Source: an uncultured Lachnospiraceae bacterium
Lineage (GTDB): Bacteria > Bacillota > Clostridia > Lachnospirales > Lachnospiraceae
DNA length: 64,000 bases
Reading direction: 5' to 3'
NCBI GenBank assembly: GCA_910577655.1
Contig: CAJTOW010000004.1
Span: forward strand, 14,511 to 78,510
Numbering within the stretch: position 1 is the first letter of the stretch; the number at the start of each line of letters is the position of its first letter. The notes beneath the pieces were generated by a model. It saw only the letters and a program-made list of their open reading frames with translations. It was not told where the DNA came from and did no database searches. The translations under genes and the position numbers were made by a program. Shown here in pieces: positions 51,052 through 60,225 of this stretch.

Positions 51052-52542
51052 ATGACAAATTTATCTTATCAAAGTACAAGAGGCAAAGAAAGCGGCCTGA
51101 CCGCGTCCCAGGCGATCTTAAAAGGGCTGGCAGATGACGGCGGCCTGTTCATGCCGGACTTCATCCCCCGGTTAGATGTTCCGGTGGCAAAACTGGCCGG
51201 CATGACCTACCAGCAGGTTGCCTATGAGGTGATGAAGCTGTTTCTTACAGACTACACGGAGGAGGAGCTTAAGTACTGTATCGGGCATGCCTATGACAGC
51301 AAATTCGATACAGAAGAGATCGCTCCCCTGGTCAAGGCAGACGGCGCTTATTATCTGGAGCTGTTTCATGGCAGCACCATCGCGTTCAAGGATATGGCGC
51401 TGTCCATTCTGCCTTACCTGATGACCACCGCCGCCAGGAAGAACCATGTGGAGAATGAGATCGTGATCCTGACAGCTACTTCCGGCGACACCGGAAAGGC
51501 GGCCATGGCTGGCTTTGCGGATGTACCGGGTACCCGTATCATCGTATTCTATCCCAAGGGCGGTGTCAGCCGGATCCAGGAGCTGCAGATGATCACCCAG
51601 AAGGGGGAGAATACGGCAGTGGTCTCCATACATGGCAATTTTGATGATGCCCAGACCGGTGTCAAGAAGATATTCGGTGACCGGCAGTTTGGCGCGAAGC
51701 TGGCAGACAAGGGCTTCCAGCTTTCCTCCGCCAACTCCATCAATATCGGCCGTCTGGTACCCCAGATCGTCTACTATGTGTACGCCTACGCCAAGCTGGT
51801 GGAAGGCGGTGAGATCGCTGACGGCGACCCGATCAATATCACGGTTCCCACAGGCAATTTCGGCAACATCCTGGCTGCGTATTTTGCCAAGGAGATGGGA
51901 CTTCCGGTGAAGACCCTGATCTGCGCCTCCAATGACAACAAGGTTCTGTATGATTTCTTCCAGACCGGAACTTATGACCGGAAGCGGGATTTCATCCTCA
52001 CCAGTTCTCCGTCCATGGATATACTGATCTCCAGCAACTTAGAGCGTCTGATCTATTTGAGCGCAGATTGTGATACTGCAAAGAACAGCCAGCTGATGAA
52101 GGAGCTTTCCGCTTCCGGAGCCTACCAGGTGACCCCGGAGATGCAGGAGAAGCTGCAGGATTTTCGCGGCGGTTATGCCACCGAAGAGGAGAATGCTGCC
52201 GAGATCAGACACGTATACGGCCAGACCGGTTATGTGATCGATACCCATACCGGCGTGGCTTCCTGCGTGTACCGCAAGTACGTGGAAGAGACCGGGGATA
52301 GGACCCCCACGGTCATCGCCTCCACAGCCAGTCCCTATAAGTTCTCCCACAGCGTTATGGAAGCCGTATCCGGCGACCAGAAGGACAAGGACGAGTTCGC
52401 CATCATCGACGACTTGTGCAAAGTCTCGGGTGTTCCTGTTCCCAGAGCCGTAGAAGAGATCCGCGATGCCCAGATACGCCATAACCGTGAATGCGATCCC
52501 GGCCAGATGGAACAGGCAGTGGCTGAGATACTGGGGCTTTAA
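51052..52542 (+). CDS. thrC: threonine synthase
   Basis: A PLP enzyme that converts O-phospho-homoserine to threonine. Residues 1-80 are the threonine synthase N-terminal domain (YQSTRGKESGLTASQAILKG, DGGLFMP); the PLP Lys is in GSTIAFKDMALSIL; ATSGDTGKAAMAGF and TGNFGNILAAYFAKEMG follow, all typical of the 496-residue class. ATG 51052 has GAAAGGA 8 bases upstream; the frame opens 27 codons earlier through the promoter. No hom or thrB is nearby. Confidence 0.97.
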   Translation: MTNLSYQSTRGKESGLTASQAILKGLADDGGLFMPDFIPRLDVPVAKLAGMTYQQVAYEVMKLFLTDYTEEELKYCIGHAYDSKFDTEEIAPLVKADGAYYLELFHGSTIAFKDMALSILPYLMTTAARKNHVENEIVILTATSGDTGKAAMAGFADVPGTRIIVFYPKGGVSRIQELQMITQKGENTAVVSIHGNFDDAQTGVKKIFGDRQFGAKLADKGFQLSSANSINIGRLVPQIVYYVYAYAKLVEGGEIADGDPINITVPTGNFGNILAAYFAKEMGLPVKTLICASNDNKVLYDFFQTGTYDRKRDFILTSSPSMDILISSNLERLIYLSADCDTAKNSQLMKELSASGAYQVTPEMQEKLQDFRGGYATEEENAAEIRHVYGQTGYVIDTHTGVASCVYRKYVEETGDRTPTVIASTASPYKFSHSVMEAVSGDQKDKDEFAIIDDLCKVSGVPVPRAVEEIRDAQIRHNRECDPGQMEQAVAEILGL

Positions 52543-52699
52543 CTGTTGCCTTGTATCTGGTATCTGGTATACATGCCTGTAAAATTGAATTTTAACTATC
52601 CAAATCGTCCGAAATGTATTATAATAAATCCAAGATGCCGTCCGGCCTCCACAACAGGAAGCCGCCGGCAGGATTAATTATGAAACGGAGGATTGCGAT

Positions 52700-53563
52700 A
52701 TGTTAGTATCTGCAACAGAAATGCTGAAAAAGGCAAAAGAAGGACACTATGCAGTAGGTCAGTTCAACATCAACAACCTGGAGTGGACAAAGTCTGTTCT
52801 TGCCACCGCCCAGGAGCTGAACTCCCCGGTTATTCTGGGTGTATCAGAGGGCGCAGGCAAATATATGACCGGCTTCAAGACTGTGGCTGCTATGGTGAAG
52901 GCCATGATCGAGGAGATGAATATCACCGTGCCGGTTGCCCTGCATCTGGATCACGGCACCTATGACGGCTGCTATAAGTGCATCAGGGCCGGATTCTCAT
53001 CCATCATGTTTGACGGCTCCCACTATCCCATTGAGGAGAACGTGGAGAAGACCAAGGAGCTGGTGAAGGTTGCCCATGCCATGGGTCTGTCCATTGAGGC
53101 AGAGGTTGGCTCCATCGGCGGAGAGGAAGACGGCGTTGTAGGTATGGGCGAGTGCGCAGATCCTGACGAGTGCAAGGCCATCGCTGATCTGGGGATCGAC
53201 TTTTTGGCAGCAGGTATCGGCAATATCCACGGCAAATATCCGGATAACTGGCAGGGACTGAGCTTCGAGACTCTGGATGCTATCCAGCAGAAGACCGGCG
53301 ATATGCCTCTGGTTCTTCATGGCGGCACCGGAATCCCGGCTGACATGATCAAGAAGGCCATTGACTTAGGCGTAGCCAAGATCAATGTGAACACCGAGTG
53401 CCAGCTGTCCTTCGCGGCCGCCACCCGCGAGTATGTGGAAGCAGGCAAGGATCAGCAGGGCAAGGGCTTTGATCCCCGTAAGCTTCTGGCTCCCGGCGCA
53501 GAGGCCATCAAGGCTACTGTGAAAGAGAAGATGGAACTGTTCGGTTCTGTAGGCAAAGCGTAA
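52700..53563 (+). CDS. fba: class II fructose-bisphosphate aldolase
   Basis: A zinc aldolase of glycolysis and gluconeogenesis, 287 residues, close in size to class IIB enzymes. Visible are QFNINNLEW, the metal-site HLDHGTYDGC, SIMFDGSHYPIEENV, EVGSIGGEEDGVVG, the second metal His region GIGNIHGKYP, and VLHGGTGIPADMIKKAI with NVNTECQ for substrate phosphate. AAACGGAGG precedes the ATG. It is probably a separate transcript; a TATAAT-like hexamer lies at 52620 with no good -35. Confidence 0.97.
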   Translation: MLVSATEMLKKAKEGHYAVGQFNINNLEWTKSVLATAQELNSPVILGVSEGAGKYMTGFKTVAAMVKAMIEEMNITVPVALHLDHGTYDGCYKCIRAGFSSIMFDGSHYPIEENVEKTKELVKVAHAMGLSIEAEVGSIGGEEDGVVGMGECADPDECKAIADLGIDFLAAGIGNIHGKYPDNWQGLSFETLDAIQQKTGDMPLVLHGGTGIPADMIKKAIDLGVAKINVNTECQLSFAAATREYVEAGKDQQGKGFDPRKLLAPGAEAIKATVKEKMELFGSVGKA

Positions 53564-53642
53564 TAAAAAGATCATTATAGCTGCCTTCTGCTTTAGAAAA
53601 TAAAGTATAGACCGCCGGTCCGGCATTTTTCAAAAAAAGTGC

Positions 53643-53671
53643 TTGCATTTCCGGCGTGAATGGTTTATGTT
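53643..53671 (+). promoter_or_regulatory. possible glnN promoter
   Basis: TTGCAT (53643-53648), a 17-bp spacer and TATGTT (53666-53671). A transcript from here would start directly with the terminator-like hairpin at 53683. Confidence 0.5.
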
Positions 53672-53682
53672 ATTAAGGAACG

Positions 53683-53717
53683 ATGGTGTTCTTCCGGCAA
53701 GGAAGAACACCATTTTT
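53683..53717 (+). terminator. terminator hairpin in the glnN leader or after fba
   Basis: ATGGTGTTCTTCC (53683-53695) pairs perfectly with GGAAGAACACCAT (53701-53713), with TTTTT after it. It either ends the fba transcript or, if the promoter at 53643 is used, acts as an attenuator in front of glnN. Confidence 0.75.
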
Positions 53718-53760
53718 GCTATCCGTTTATAACGTTCAAAAGGAGAGGAAGGAAAAGTCT

Positions 53761-55878
53761 ATGAGTGAAGTCGTAAATGTAGCTGAGATCTTTGGCAAAA
53801 ACGTATTTAACGAGACAGCCATGAAGGAGCGTCTGCCAAAGAGCGTATTTAAGAAAATGAAAAAGACCATTGAGGATGGCACGGAGCTGGATCCGTCCCT
53901 GGCAGATGTGGTCGCCCATGCCATGAAGGACTGGGCCATCGAGCGGGGAGCCACACACTACACCCACTGGTTCCAGCCGCTGACCGGCGTCACTGCGGAA
54001 AAGCATGATTCCTTCATCTCAGCGCCGGATGCCGAGGGCAAGGTCATCATGGAATTCTCCGGCAAGGAGCTGATCAAGGGCGAACCGGATGCATCCTCCT
54101 TCCCGTCGGGGGGACTGCGTGCCACCTTTGAGGCCAGAGGCTATACAGCCTGGGACTGCACTTCTCCCTCATTTTTAAGAGAGGACGCTTCCGGTGTTAC
54201 CTTGTGTATCCCTACTGCTTTCTGTTCCTACAAGGGCGAGGCCCTGGACCAGAAGACCCCGCTTTTGCGTTCCATGCAGGCCATTGACAAGCAGGCTCTG
54301 CGGATCCTGCGTCTCTTCGGCAATACTACTGCCAGACGGGTGGTCCCGTCCGTAGGTCCGGAGCAGGAGTATTTCCTGGTGGACCGTGCAAAATATTTAC
54401 AGAGAAAAGATCTGATCTACGCCGGCCGTACCCTGTTCGGAGCCATGCCTCCCAAGGGTCAGGAGCTGGAGGATCATTACTTTGGTGCCATCCGTGAGCG
54501 GATCGGCGCTTATATGAAAGATCTGAATATCGAGCTGTGGAAGCTTGGCGTCACAGCCAAGACCCAGCACAATGAGGTGGCCCCGGCCCAGCATGAGCTG
54601 GCTCCCATCTATGACCAGGTAAACCTGGCAGTGGACCACAACCAGATCGTCATGGAGACCATGAAGAAGGTGGCCGGACGCCACGGCATGACCTGTCTTC
54701 TTCATGAGAAACCCTTCGCCGGGGTCAATGGTTCCGGCAAGCACAACAACTGGTCCCTGATTTCTGACAATGGTGTGAATCTGTTAAGTCCTGGCGAGAC
54801 ACCTCACGAGAATGTCCAGTTCCTTCTGGTGCTGGCCTGCATCCTGAAGGCTGTGGACGTTCATGCGGATCTGCTTCGTGAATCTGCCGCAGACGTGGGC
54901 AATGACCACCGTCTGGGTGCCAATGAGGCGCCGCCGGCCATCATTTCCGTATTCCTGGGCGAGCAGCTGGAGGACGTCATCGACCAGCTGTGCAGCACCG
55001 GTGAGGCGACCCACTCCAAACGGGGCGGTACCTTAAAGACAGGTGTGGCCACCCTGCCGGATCTGGATCAGGATGCCACAGACCGGAACCGTACCTCGCC
55101 CTTTGCATTTACCGGCAACAAATTTGAGTTCCGTATGGTAGGTTCCAGCGATTCCATCGCTCCGGCAAATGTGGTGCTCAATACCATCGTTGCGGAGGCA
55201 TTTAAGGAGGCGGCAGATGAACTGGAGGCAGCGGAAGACTTTGATGCCGCGGTTCATGATCTGATCAAGATGCTCCTTAGAGACCACAGACGGATCGTAT
55301 TCAACGGAAACGGTTATTCTGATGCCTGGGTAGAAGAGGCCGAACGTCGCGGTCTGCCCCATCTGCGTTCCATGGTGGAGGCGATTCCGTCTTTGACCAC
55401 GGAGAAGGCTGTAAAACTGTATGAGGCCTTTGGTGTATTCACCAGGGCAGAACTGGAGTCCAGGGCAGAGGTAGAGTATGAGGCCTACTCCAAGGTCATC
55501 AACATTGAGGCCAGGACTATGATCGACATGGCAGGCAAGCAGATCATTCCGGCTGTGATCCGCTACACTACCCAGCTGGCATCCTCCTTGAGCGCAGTCA
55601 GCTCCGCCTGCCCGGAGGCGGATGTAAGCGTCCAGACAGAGCTGCTGACCGAAAGCTCTGCCCTGCTTTCCGACATGAAGGTAGCCCTGGCCTCCCTGAC
55701 CCAGGTCACAGAAGAATGCTCCTCCATGGGCAGCGGAGAAGCCCAGGCCCACGCTTATCATGACAGGGTTGTTCCCGCCATGACAGCACTGCGCGCTCCG
55801 GCCGACCGTCTGGAAATGATTGTGGATAAAGAGCTGTGGCCTTTCCCAAGCTATGGAGATCTGATTTTTGAGGTATAA
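53761..55878 (+). CDS. glnN: glutamine synthetase type III
   Basis: An ammonia-assimilating ligase (glutamate + NH3 + ATP to glutamine) of the GSIII class, 705 residues, much longer than GSI. Features: an N-terminal [12 protein letters not shown] block typical of [31 protein letters not shown] (metal Glu), [31 protein letters not shown] (the nucleotide/ammonium-site region) and [13 protein letters not shown]. The ATG at 53761 follows AGGAGAGGAAGGA; an upstream in-frame start at 53683 lies in the hairpin and is rejected. Confidence 0.96.
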   Translation: MSEVVNVAEIFGKNVFNETAMKERLPKSVFKKMKKTIEDGTELDPSLADVVAHAMKDWAIERGATHYTHWFQPLTGVTAEKHDSFISAPDAEGKVIMEFSGKELIKGEPDASSFPSGGLRATFEARGYTAWDCTSPSFLREDASGVTLCIPTAFCSYKGEALDQKTPLLRSMQAIDKQALRILRLFGNTTARRVVPSVGPEQEYFLVDRAKYLQRKDLIYAGRTLFGAMPPKGQELEDHYFGAIRERIGAYMKDLNIELWKLGVTAKTQHNEVAPAQHELAPIYDQVNLAVDHNQIVMETMKKVAGRHGMTCLLHEKPFAGVNGSGKHNNWSLISDNGVNLLSPGETPHENVQFLLVLACILKAVDVHADLLRESAADVGNDHRLGANEAPPAIISVFLGEQLEDVIDQLCSTGEATHSKRGGTLKTGVATLPDLDQDATDRNRTSPFAFTGNKFEFRMVGSSDSIAPANVVLNTIVAEAFKEAADELEAAEDFDAAVHDLIKMLLRDHRRIVFNGNGYSDAWVEEAERRGLPHLRSMVEAIPSLTTEKAVKLYEAFGVFTRAELESRAEVEYEAYSKVINIEARTMIDMAGKQIIPAVIRYTTQLASSLSAVSSACPEADVSVQTELLTESSALLSDMKVALASLTQVTEECSSMGSGEAQAHAYHDRVVPAMTALRAPADRLEMIVDKELWPFPSYGDLIFEV

Positions 55879-55970
55879 TTACCACAAAAATCCATCGCCG
55901 CAGGTGATTTGAAATCAGGGATGCCAAATGCGCAGTGGATGGAAAAGAATAAAAACCATCATTCTGGAGA

Positions 55971-56003
55971 AAATAGCAGACGATTAAGTCTGCTATTTTT
56001 TTT
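55971..56003 (+). terminator. glnN terminator
   Basis: AAATAGCAGAC (55971-55981) pairs with GTCTGCTATTT (55988-55998), followed by a run of T. Confidence 0.85.
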
Positions 56004-56029
56004 ACAGAAAACCGGGAAAGGACGATGGT

Positions 56030-57127
56030 ATGGAAAGAAAGAGGAAAAGAGTTTTTCCAGTGAAACTGCCGCAAAAGAGGATGGCTGCCGGCAAAAGTTT
56101 CTTTGTCCTGGCGGTCTGTCTGACAGTCTTGTGTCTGTGCGGTTGCGGGCGGGCCGGGAATGGGAGGCGGATTGTCCGTGTGGCCCTGGGACAGTCGGAG
56201 ACCCACCCTCAGTATCTGGGGCTTCTGGCTTTTAAGGAAACTGTGGAGGAAGAACTGGGGGACAAATATGAGGTGCAGATTTTCCCAAATGAGATCCTGG
56301 GTGCTACCCAGAAGGCGGTGGAGCTGACCCAGACAGGGGCTATTGATTTTGTAGTGGCGGGTACGGCCAATCTGGAGACATTTGCAGATGTCTATGAGAT
56401 CTTCAGTATGCCTTATCTGTTTGATTCGGTGGAAAGCTATTTTGCGGTGATGGAGGATTCAGACACCATGGAGCAGATCTACACCTCCACAGACAAAGCA
56501 GGTTTCCGGGTGCTGACCTGGTACAATGCGGGGACGCGGAATTTCTATGCCAAGAAACCGATCCGGACCCCGGAGGATCTGCGGGGCATGAAGATCCGGG
56601 TCCAGCAGAGTCCGGCCAGTGTGAAGATGATGCAGGCCTTCGGGGCGGCGGCTTCCCCCATGAGCTTTGGTGAGGTGTACACAGCCATCCAGCAGGGCGT
56701 CATTGACGGCGCGGAGAACAATGAACTGGCTCTCACCAACAACAAGCATGGGGAGGTAGCCAGATATTACACCTACAATATGCACCAGATGGTGCCGGAT
56801 ATGCTGGTGGGCAATCTGAAATTTCTTCAGAATCTGCCGCCACAAGAGCTGGAAGTATTTACCAGGGCGGCAAAGCGTTCCACAGAGGTAGAGCTGGAGG
56901 CCTGGGAGCAGCAGGTGATTCAGGCAAGAAAGGAAGCCGAGGGGATGGGGGTGGAGTTCATCCAGGTGGATGTGGAGCCTTTTAAGGAAAAGGTTCTGGA
57001 CCTTCACCAGGAAATGATCCAGAACAACCCGGATATCGCGGGAATCTACGGCTATATCCAGAGCAGGAACCAGAGGATCCGTGCCTGGGAGGAACGGAAG
57101 GAGGCGGAAGATATTGGAGAAGGATGA
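56030..57127 (+). CDS. TRAP transporter solute receptor, DctP type, lipoprotein
   Basis: The extracytoplasmic receptor of a tripartite TRAP importer. A long basic n-region (MERKRKRVFPVKLPQKRM) precedes the hydrophobic signal segment and lipobox (LCLCGC, Cys near 38). The DctP body shows VALGQSETHPQYLGLLAFKE, PYLFDSVES, and the ligand-site Arg region KIRVQQSPASVKMMQAFGA, with PMSFGEVYTAIQQGVIDGAENNE. The Arg and Asn in these motifs usually hold an organic acid carboxylate; the actual ligand is unknown. AAAGGA precedes the ATG; the small permease gene overlaps its end. Confidence 0.93.
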   Translation: MERKRKRVFPVKLPQKRMAAGKSFFVLAVCLTVLCLCGCGRAGNGRRIVRVALGQSETHPQYLGLLAFKETVEEELGDKYEVQIFPNEILGATQKAVELTQTGAIDFVVAGTANLETFADVYEIFSMPYLFDSVESYFAVMEDSDTMEQIYTSTDKAGFRVLTWYNAGTRNFYAKKPIRTPEDLRGMKIRVQQSPASVKMMQAFGAAASPMSFGEVYTAIQQGVIDGAENNELALTNNKHGEVARYYTYNMHQMVPDMLVGNLKFLQNLPPQELEVFTRAAKRSTEVELEAWEQQVIQARKEAEGMGVEFIQVDVEPFKEKVLDLHQEMIQNNPDIAGIYGYIQSRNQRIRAWEERKEAEDIGEG

Positions 57128-57851
57128 ACTGGAAAATGTTCTGGCCAGCGGGAGAGATAACAGGAAAAACAATGGGACAGACAATGGGGGAACCCGGGCA
57201 GAGGCAGCAAAAAACAGGGAAGGCGGCATAGGGAGGAGAGAAAACCTCAGAAAGGACAAGACGGGCAATGCCGGACACAGGCCTGCCGATCTTCTTCGGG
57301 CTTGTTTTGACAAGACACTGGTATGGCTTAATGTCTTCCTTTTCGCCATGATGGTGGTGGTCGGTACTTACCAGATCCTGGTCCGGTACCTGTTCAACCG
57401 GCCCAGTACGGTGTCAGAGGAGCTTCTGACCTATACCTTTGCCTGGCTGTCTTTGCTGGCGGCTACTTATGTGTTCGGGCAGAGGGGGCACATGCGGATG
57501 GGATTTCTGGCAGACCGGCTGGAGGGAAAAAACAGGAGAGTCCTGGGAATAGGGACGGAATGTCTGACGATCGCATTTACCGCGGTGGTTATGGTCTATG
57601 GGGGGATCCGGATCACCATGCTGACCATGACCCAGAAGACCGCGTCCCTGGGAATCCCCATGGGCTGTGTCTATGGGATCGTGCCGGTGTGTGGTGTTCT
57701 GATCATGATCTATAATGGAATGAATCTGATGGAGCAGATTGCTTTTGGTGACGGCAGCGGGGCTGCGGGCGGCAAAAGGGACGCCAAAGCTCCAGGAGCC
57801 GGAAGGAATGGCACAGGTGGAACGGAGTATGGAAAGGAGGAGCGGGAATGA
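57114..57851 (+). CDS. TRAP transporter small permease, DctQ type
   Basis: The four-helix small subunit. A long hydrophilic leader (about 65 residues, rich in Asn, Gly, Arg and Glu) precedes helices at VWLNVFLFAMMVVVGTYQIL, EELLTYTFAWLSLLAATYVF (with the family's GQRGHMRMGF following), LTIAFTAVVMVYGGIRITML and MGCVYGIVPVCGVLIMIY. The tail is again Gly/Ala/Lys-rich. I choose TTG 57114, with GGAAGGAGG 9-10 bases upstream, overlapping the dctP stop; GTG 57081 is an alternative. Its TGA overlaps the dctM ATG (ATGA). Usual DctQ proteins are about 160-180 residues, so both tails are extra. Confidence 0.85.
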   Translation: MEKDELENVLASGRDNRKNNGTDNGGTRAEAAKNREGGIGRRENLRKDKTGNAGHRPADLLRACFDKTLVWLNVFLFAMMVVVGTYQILVRYLFNRPSTVSEELLTYTFAWLSLLAATYVFGQRGHMRMGFLADRLEGKNRRVLGIGTECLTIAFTAVVMVYGGIRITMLTMTQKTASLGIPMGCVYGIVPVCGVLIMIYNGMNLMEQIAFGDGSGAAGGKRDAKAPGAGRNGTGGTEYGKEERE

Positions 57852-59155
57852 ATATTGCGTGGCTGGCCGGCCTGATCATCCTGGCAGTACTGGTGATCCT
57901 GCTTCTGGCAGGGGCGCCCATTGCGGTGGCTCTGGCAGTATCCTCCATCTGTGCCATCCTGCCGGTGCTGGAGCTGGAACCGGCAGTCCTGACGGGGGCG
58001 CAGCGGATCTTTTCGGGGATTTCCGTGTTCAACCTGATCGCGATTCCCTTCTTTATTTTAGCGGGAAATATTATGAACAAAGGCGGGATCGCCATCCGCC
58101 TGATCAATTTTGCAAAGATTCTCACAGGACAGATTCCCGGCGCTCTGGCCCATACCAATATTGTGGCCAATATGCTTTTCGGTGCCATCTCTGGCTCTGG
58201 CACAGCGGCGGCATCGGCCATGGGCTCAATCATCGGACCGGTGGAGGAGGCAGAAGGCTATGACAAGAACTTTTCCGCAGCCGTCAATATTGCCACCGCA
58301 CCTACGGGGCTTCTGATCCCGCCCAGCAATGTGATGATCACCTACGCTTTAGTCAGTGGGGGTACCTCCATCGCGGCACTGTTCATGGCGGGGTATATTC
58401 CCGGCATTCTGTGGGGGCTGGCCTGCATGCTGGTGGTTTTTGTCATGGCAAAGAAGCACGGCTACAAAAGCAGTGAGCGTCTAAGCCCTGGAGAGAAGGG
58501 GAAAATGGCCCTGGAGGCCATCCCCAGCCTTCTGATGATCGTTATCGTCATTGGGGGAATCATTGGGGGAGTATTCACGGCTACAGAAGGTGCCGTTGTG
58601 GCGGTAGTGTACAGTCTGGTGCTGTCCCTGGTTTTCTACCGTTCTATCCGGCTGGAGGACCTGGTGCAGATCTTTCAGGACAGTGCGGAGACTACTGGCA
58701 TTATTATTTTCCTTATTGGCGTTTCCAGCATTATGTCCTGGGTTATGGCATTTACCGGACTTCCGTCAGCCATATCCGGCGCCATGCTGAGCATCAGCAG
58801 CAACCGTTACGTGATCCTGGTCATCATCAATATCCTGCTGCTGATTATCGGAACCTTCATGGATATGACGCCGGCCTGCCTGATCTTCACGCCGATCTTT
58901 CTGCCGGTGTGCCAGGAGCTCGGTATGCATCCGGTCCAGTTCGGGATCATGATGATCTTCAATCTGTGTATCGGAACCATCACCCCGCCGGTGGGTACTA
59001 CGCTGTTCGTGGGAGTGAGAGTGGGAAATACAAGGATTGAGGATGTGCTGAGGCCGATCCTGTGGTATTTCGCGGCGATCTTTGTGGTGCTGATGCTGGT
59101 GACGTATATACCGGTGTTGTCCATGGGACTGCCGTCACTGCTGGGATATGTGTAG
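57848..59155 (+). CDS. TRAP transporter large permease, DctM type
   Basis: The 12-helix transport subunit, 435 residues. Typical motifs are LLLAGAPIAVALAVSS, IPFFILAGNIMNKGGIA, MLFGAISGSGTAAASAMGSI and PPSNVMITYALVSGG, with a second half holding GTFMDMTPACLIFTPIFLPV and TITPPVGTTLFVG. It should move the organic acid brought by DctP using a sodium gradient. It is translationally coupled to dctQ by a 4-bp overlap and is followed by a strong terminator, so dctPQM forms a closed operon. Confidence 0.95.
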   Translation: MNIAWLAGLIILAVLVILLLAGAPIAVALAVSSICAILPVLELEPAVLTGAQRIFSGISVFNLIAIPFFILAGNIMNKGGIAIRLINFAKILTGQIPGALAHTNIVANMLFGAISGSGTAAASAMGSIIGPVEEAEGYDKNFSAAVNIATAPTGLLIPPSNVMITYALVSGGTSIAALFMAGYIPGILWGLACMLVVFVMAKKHGYKSSERLSPGEKGKMALEAIPSLLMIVIVIGGIIGGVFTATEGAVVAVVYSLVLSLVFYRSIRLEDLVQIFQDSAETTGIIIFLIGVSSIMSWVMAFTGLPSAISGAMLSISSNRYVILVIINILLLIIGTFMDMTPACLIFTPIFLPVCQELGMHPVQFGIMMIFNLCIGTITPPVGTTLFVGVRVGNTRIEDVLRPILWYFAAIFVVLMLVTYIPVLSMGLPSLLGYV

Positions 59156-59197
59156 AGGTGGCTTGTCTTACCTGTTACCGAACGGTTACTAAAAGAG

Positions 59198-59241
59198 AAA
59201 TCCCTTCCCAGATCTGTCTTGACAGATCTGGGAAGGGATTT
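59198..59241. terminator. dctM terminator, perfect 21-bp stem
   Basis: AAATCCCTTCCCAGATCTGTC (59198-59218, its first 20 bases AAATCCCTTCCCAGATCTGT) is fully complementary to 59221-59241, with a 2-base centre and TTGTTACTG after it. The convergent hlyIII gene ends 50 bp later, so it may serve both. Confidence 0.8.
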
Positions 59242-59291
59242 TGTTACTGTTCACGGGATTTTTGTGTTTTTGTGTATCAGGGTGTAATTTC

Positions 59292-59942
59292 CTATGCCAC
59301 AAACGCGTACATCATGATATAATGACAGAAGCTGCCGCCCATAACGAAGAGATGGAAAATCTCGTGGGACCCGAAATGGGGGAAGCGGCGGTTGAAGATG
59401 GGCAGCTTCAGGGCATAGATGATTCCACCGATGGTGTAGATGATCCCGCCGGCCAGGAGCCAGCCGAAGGCGTGGGCCGGAAGGGCGGCGATGATGCTGC
59501 GGAAGGCCAGGACACATACCCATCCCATGGCGATGTAGAACAGGGAGGAGAACCATTTGGGGCAGGTGATCCAGAGGGCATTGATAATGATGCCCACGAT
59601 GGCGATGCCCCAGACCAGTGCCAGAAGCATCCAGCCGGTGCGGTCTCCCAGAACTACCATACATACCGGAGTATAGGTGCCCGCGATCAGGATGAAGATC
59701 ATCATGTGGTCTGCCTTGCGCAGAAGCTGGTTGACCTTCGGGGAAATATCCAGGGTATGATAGACCGTGCTGGCAGCATATAATAAGACCATGCTGATGA
59801 TGAAAATAGTCAGGGCCAGGATATGGGTGTAGCCGGGGGCGTGTGCAGCCTTAATAAGCAAAGGCGTAGCGGCACCCAGGGTAAGGAACATGGCAATAAA
59901 GTGGGTCAGCGCGCTGCCGGGATCTTTGATCTTAAATGACAT
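59292..59942 (-). CDS. hemolysin III family membrane protein (YqfA/TrhA-like, PAQR fold)
   Basis: A seven-helix membrane protein of 216 residues. PAQR-type metal and signature residues are visible: ALTHFIAMF (N-terminal His), ASTVYHTLDIS, LRKADHMMIFILIAGTYTP and the C-terminal GSHEIFHLFVMGGSFCHYI with two His. In E. coli TrhA helps membrane energy balance; haemolytic activity is reported only for some members. ATG 59942 follows AAGGAGG at 8 bases; an upstream ATG (59963) is weaker. A palindrome-rich leader precedes it. Confidence 0.92.
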   Translation of the reverse strand: MSFKIKDPGSALTHFIAMFLTLGAATPLLIKAAHAPGYTHILALTIFIISMVLLYAASTVYHTLDISPKVNQLLRKADHMMIFILIAGTYTPVCMVVLGDRTGWMLLALVWGIAIVGIIINALWITCPKWFSSLFYIAMGWVCVLAFRSIIAALPAHAFGWLLAGGIIYTIGGIIYALKLPIFNRRFPHFGSHEIFHLFVMGGSFCHYIMMYAFVA

Positions 59943-59974
59943 AGAATCAACCTCCTTTTTCATGCTTCCGTATG

Positions 59975-60047
59975 TAAGTAAAGATCAGGTGATCTTTTAC
60001 TTATATATGGAGAAACGGAAACTATTATACGTAGTTTTTAAAACTAC
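59975..60047 (-). promoter_or_regulatory. leader hairpin and operator-like palindrome of the hemolysin III gene
   Basis: TAAGTAAAGATC (59975-59986) pairs with GATCTTTTACTTA (59991-60003), one bulge, in the probable 5' leader. Further up, TATAAT is read on the minus strand (60024-60029), next to the palindrome GTAGTTTTTAAAACTAC (60031-60047) where a repressor could cover the core promoter. Confidence 0.5.
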
Positions 60048-60097
60048 TTATGTCTATATACTATACCCCATCTTCGAAAAAAATGCAAGAAAAAAAT

Positions 60098-60207
60098 GTA
60101 ACAGTTCAGACGGGCGCCAAACCGGATAAGAAAGCGTGTTGCAAGCATGCTTTTGTTTGCATAAGCGCTTTCTTATCCGGTTTGGCATCGGGCGGACGCC
60201 CGAAGCT
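60098..60207 (+). repeat. family 1 long element
   Basis: It starts GTAACAGTTCAGACGGGC and holds a 21-bp perfect stem: left arm from 60115 (GCCAAACCGGATAAGAAAGC), right arm GCTTTCTTATCCGGTTTGGC, around TGTTGCAAGCATGCTTTTG and TTTGCATAAG. It ends with GGGCGGACGCCCGAAGCTT, but the second stem and right end are missing. The RluA-type gene begins 19 bp later. Confidence 0.85.
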
Positions 60208-60225
60208 TTGGGGAAGGTGATCAAT

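Noticed and set aside
53614..53629. GCCGGTCCGGC followed by ATTTTT as an fba terminator
   Set aside because: The palindrome has a one-base centre and cannot form a sound hairpin; the stem at 53683 is much stronger.
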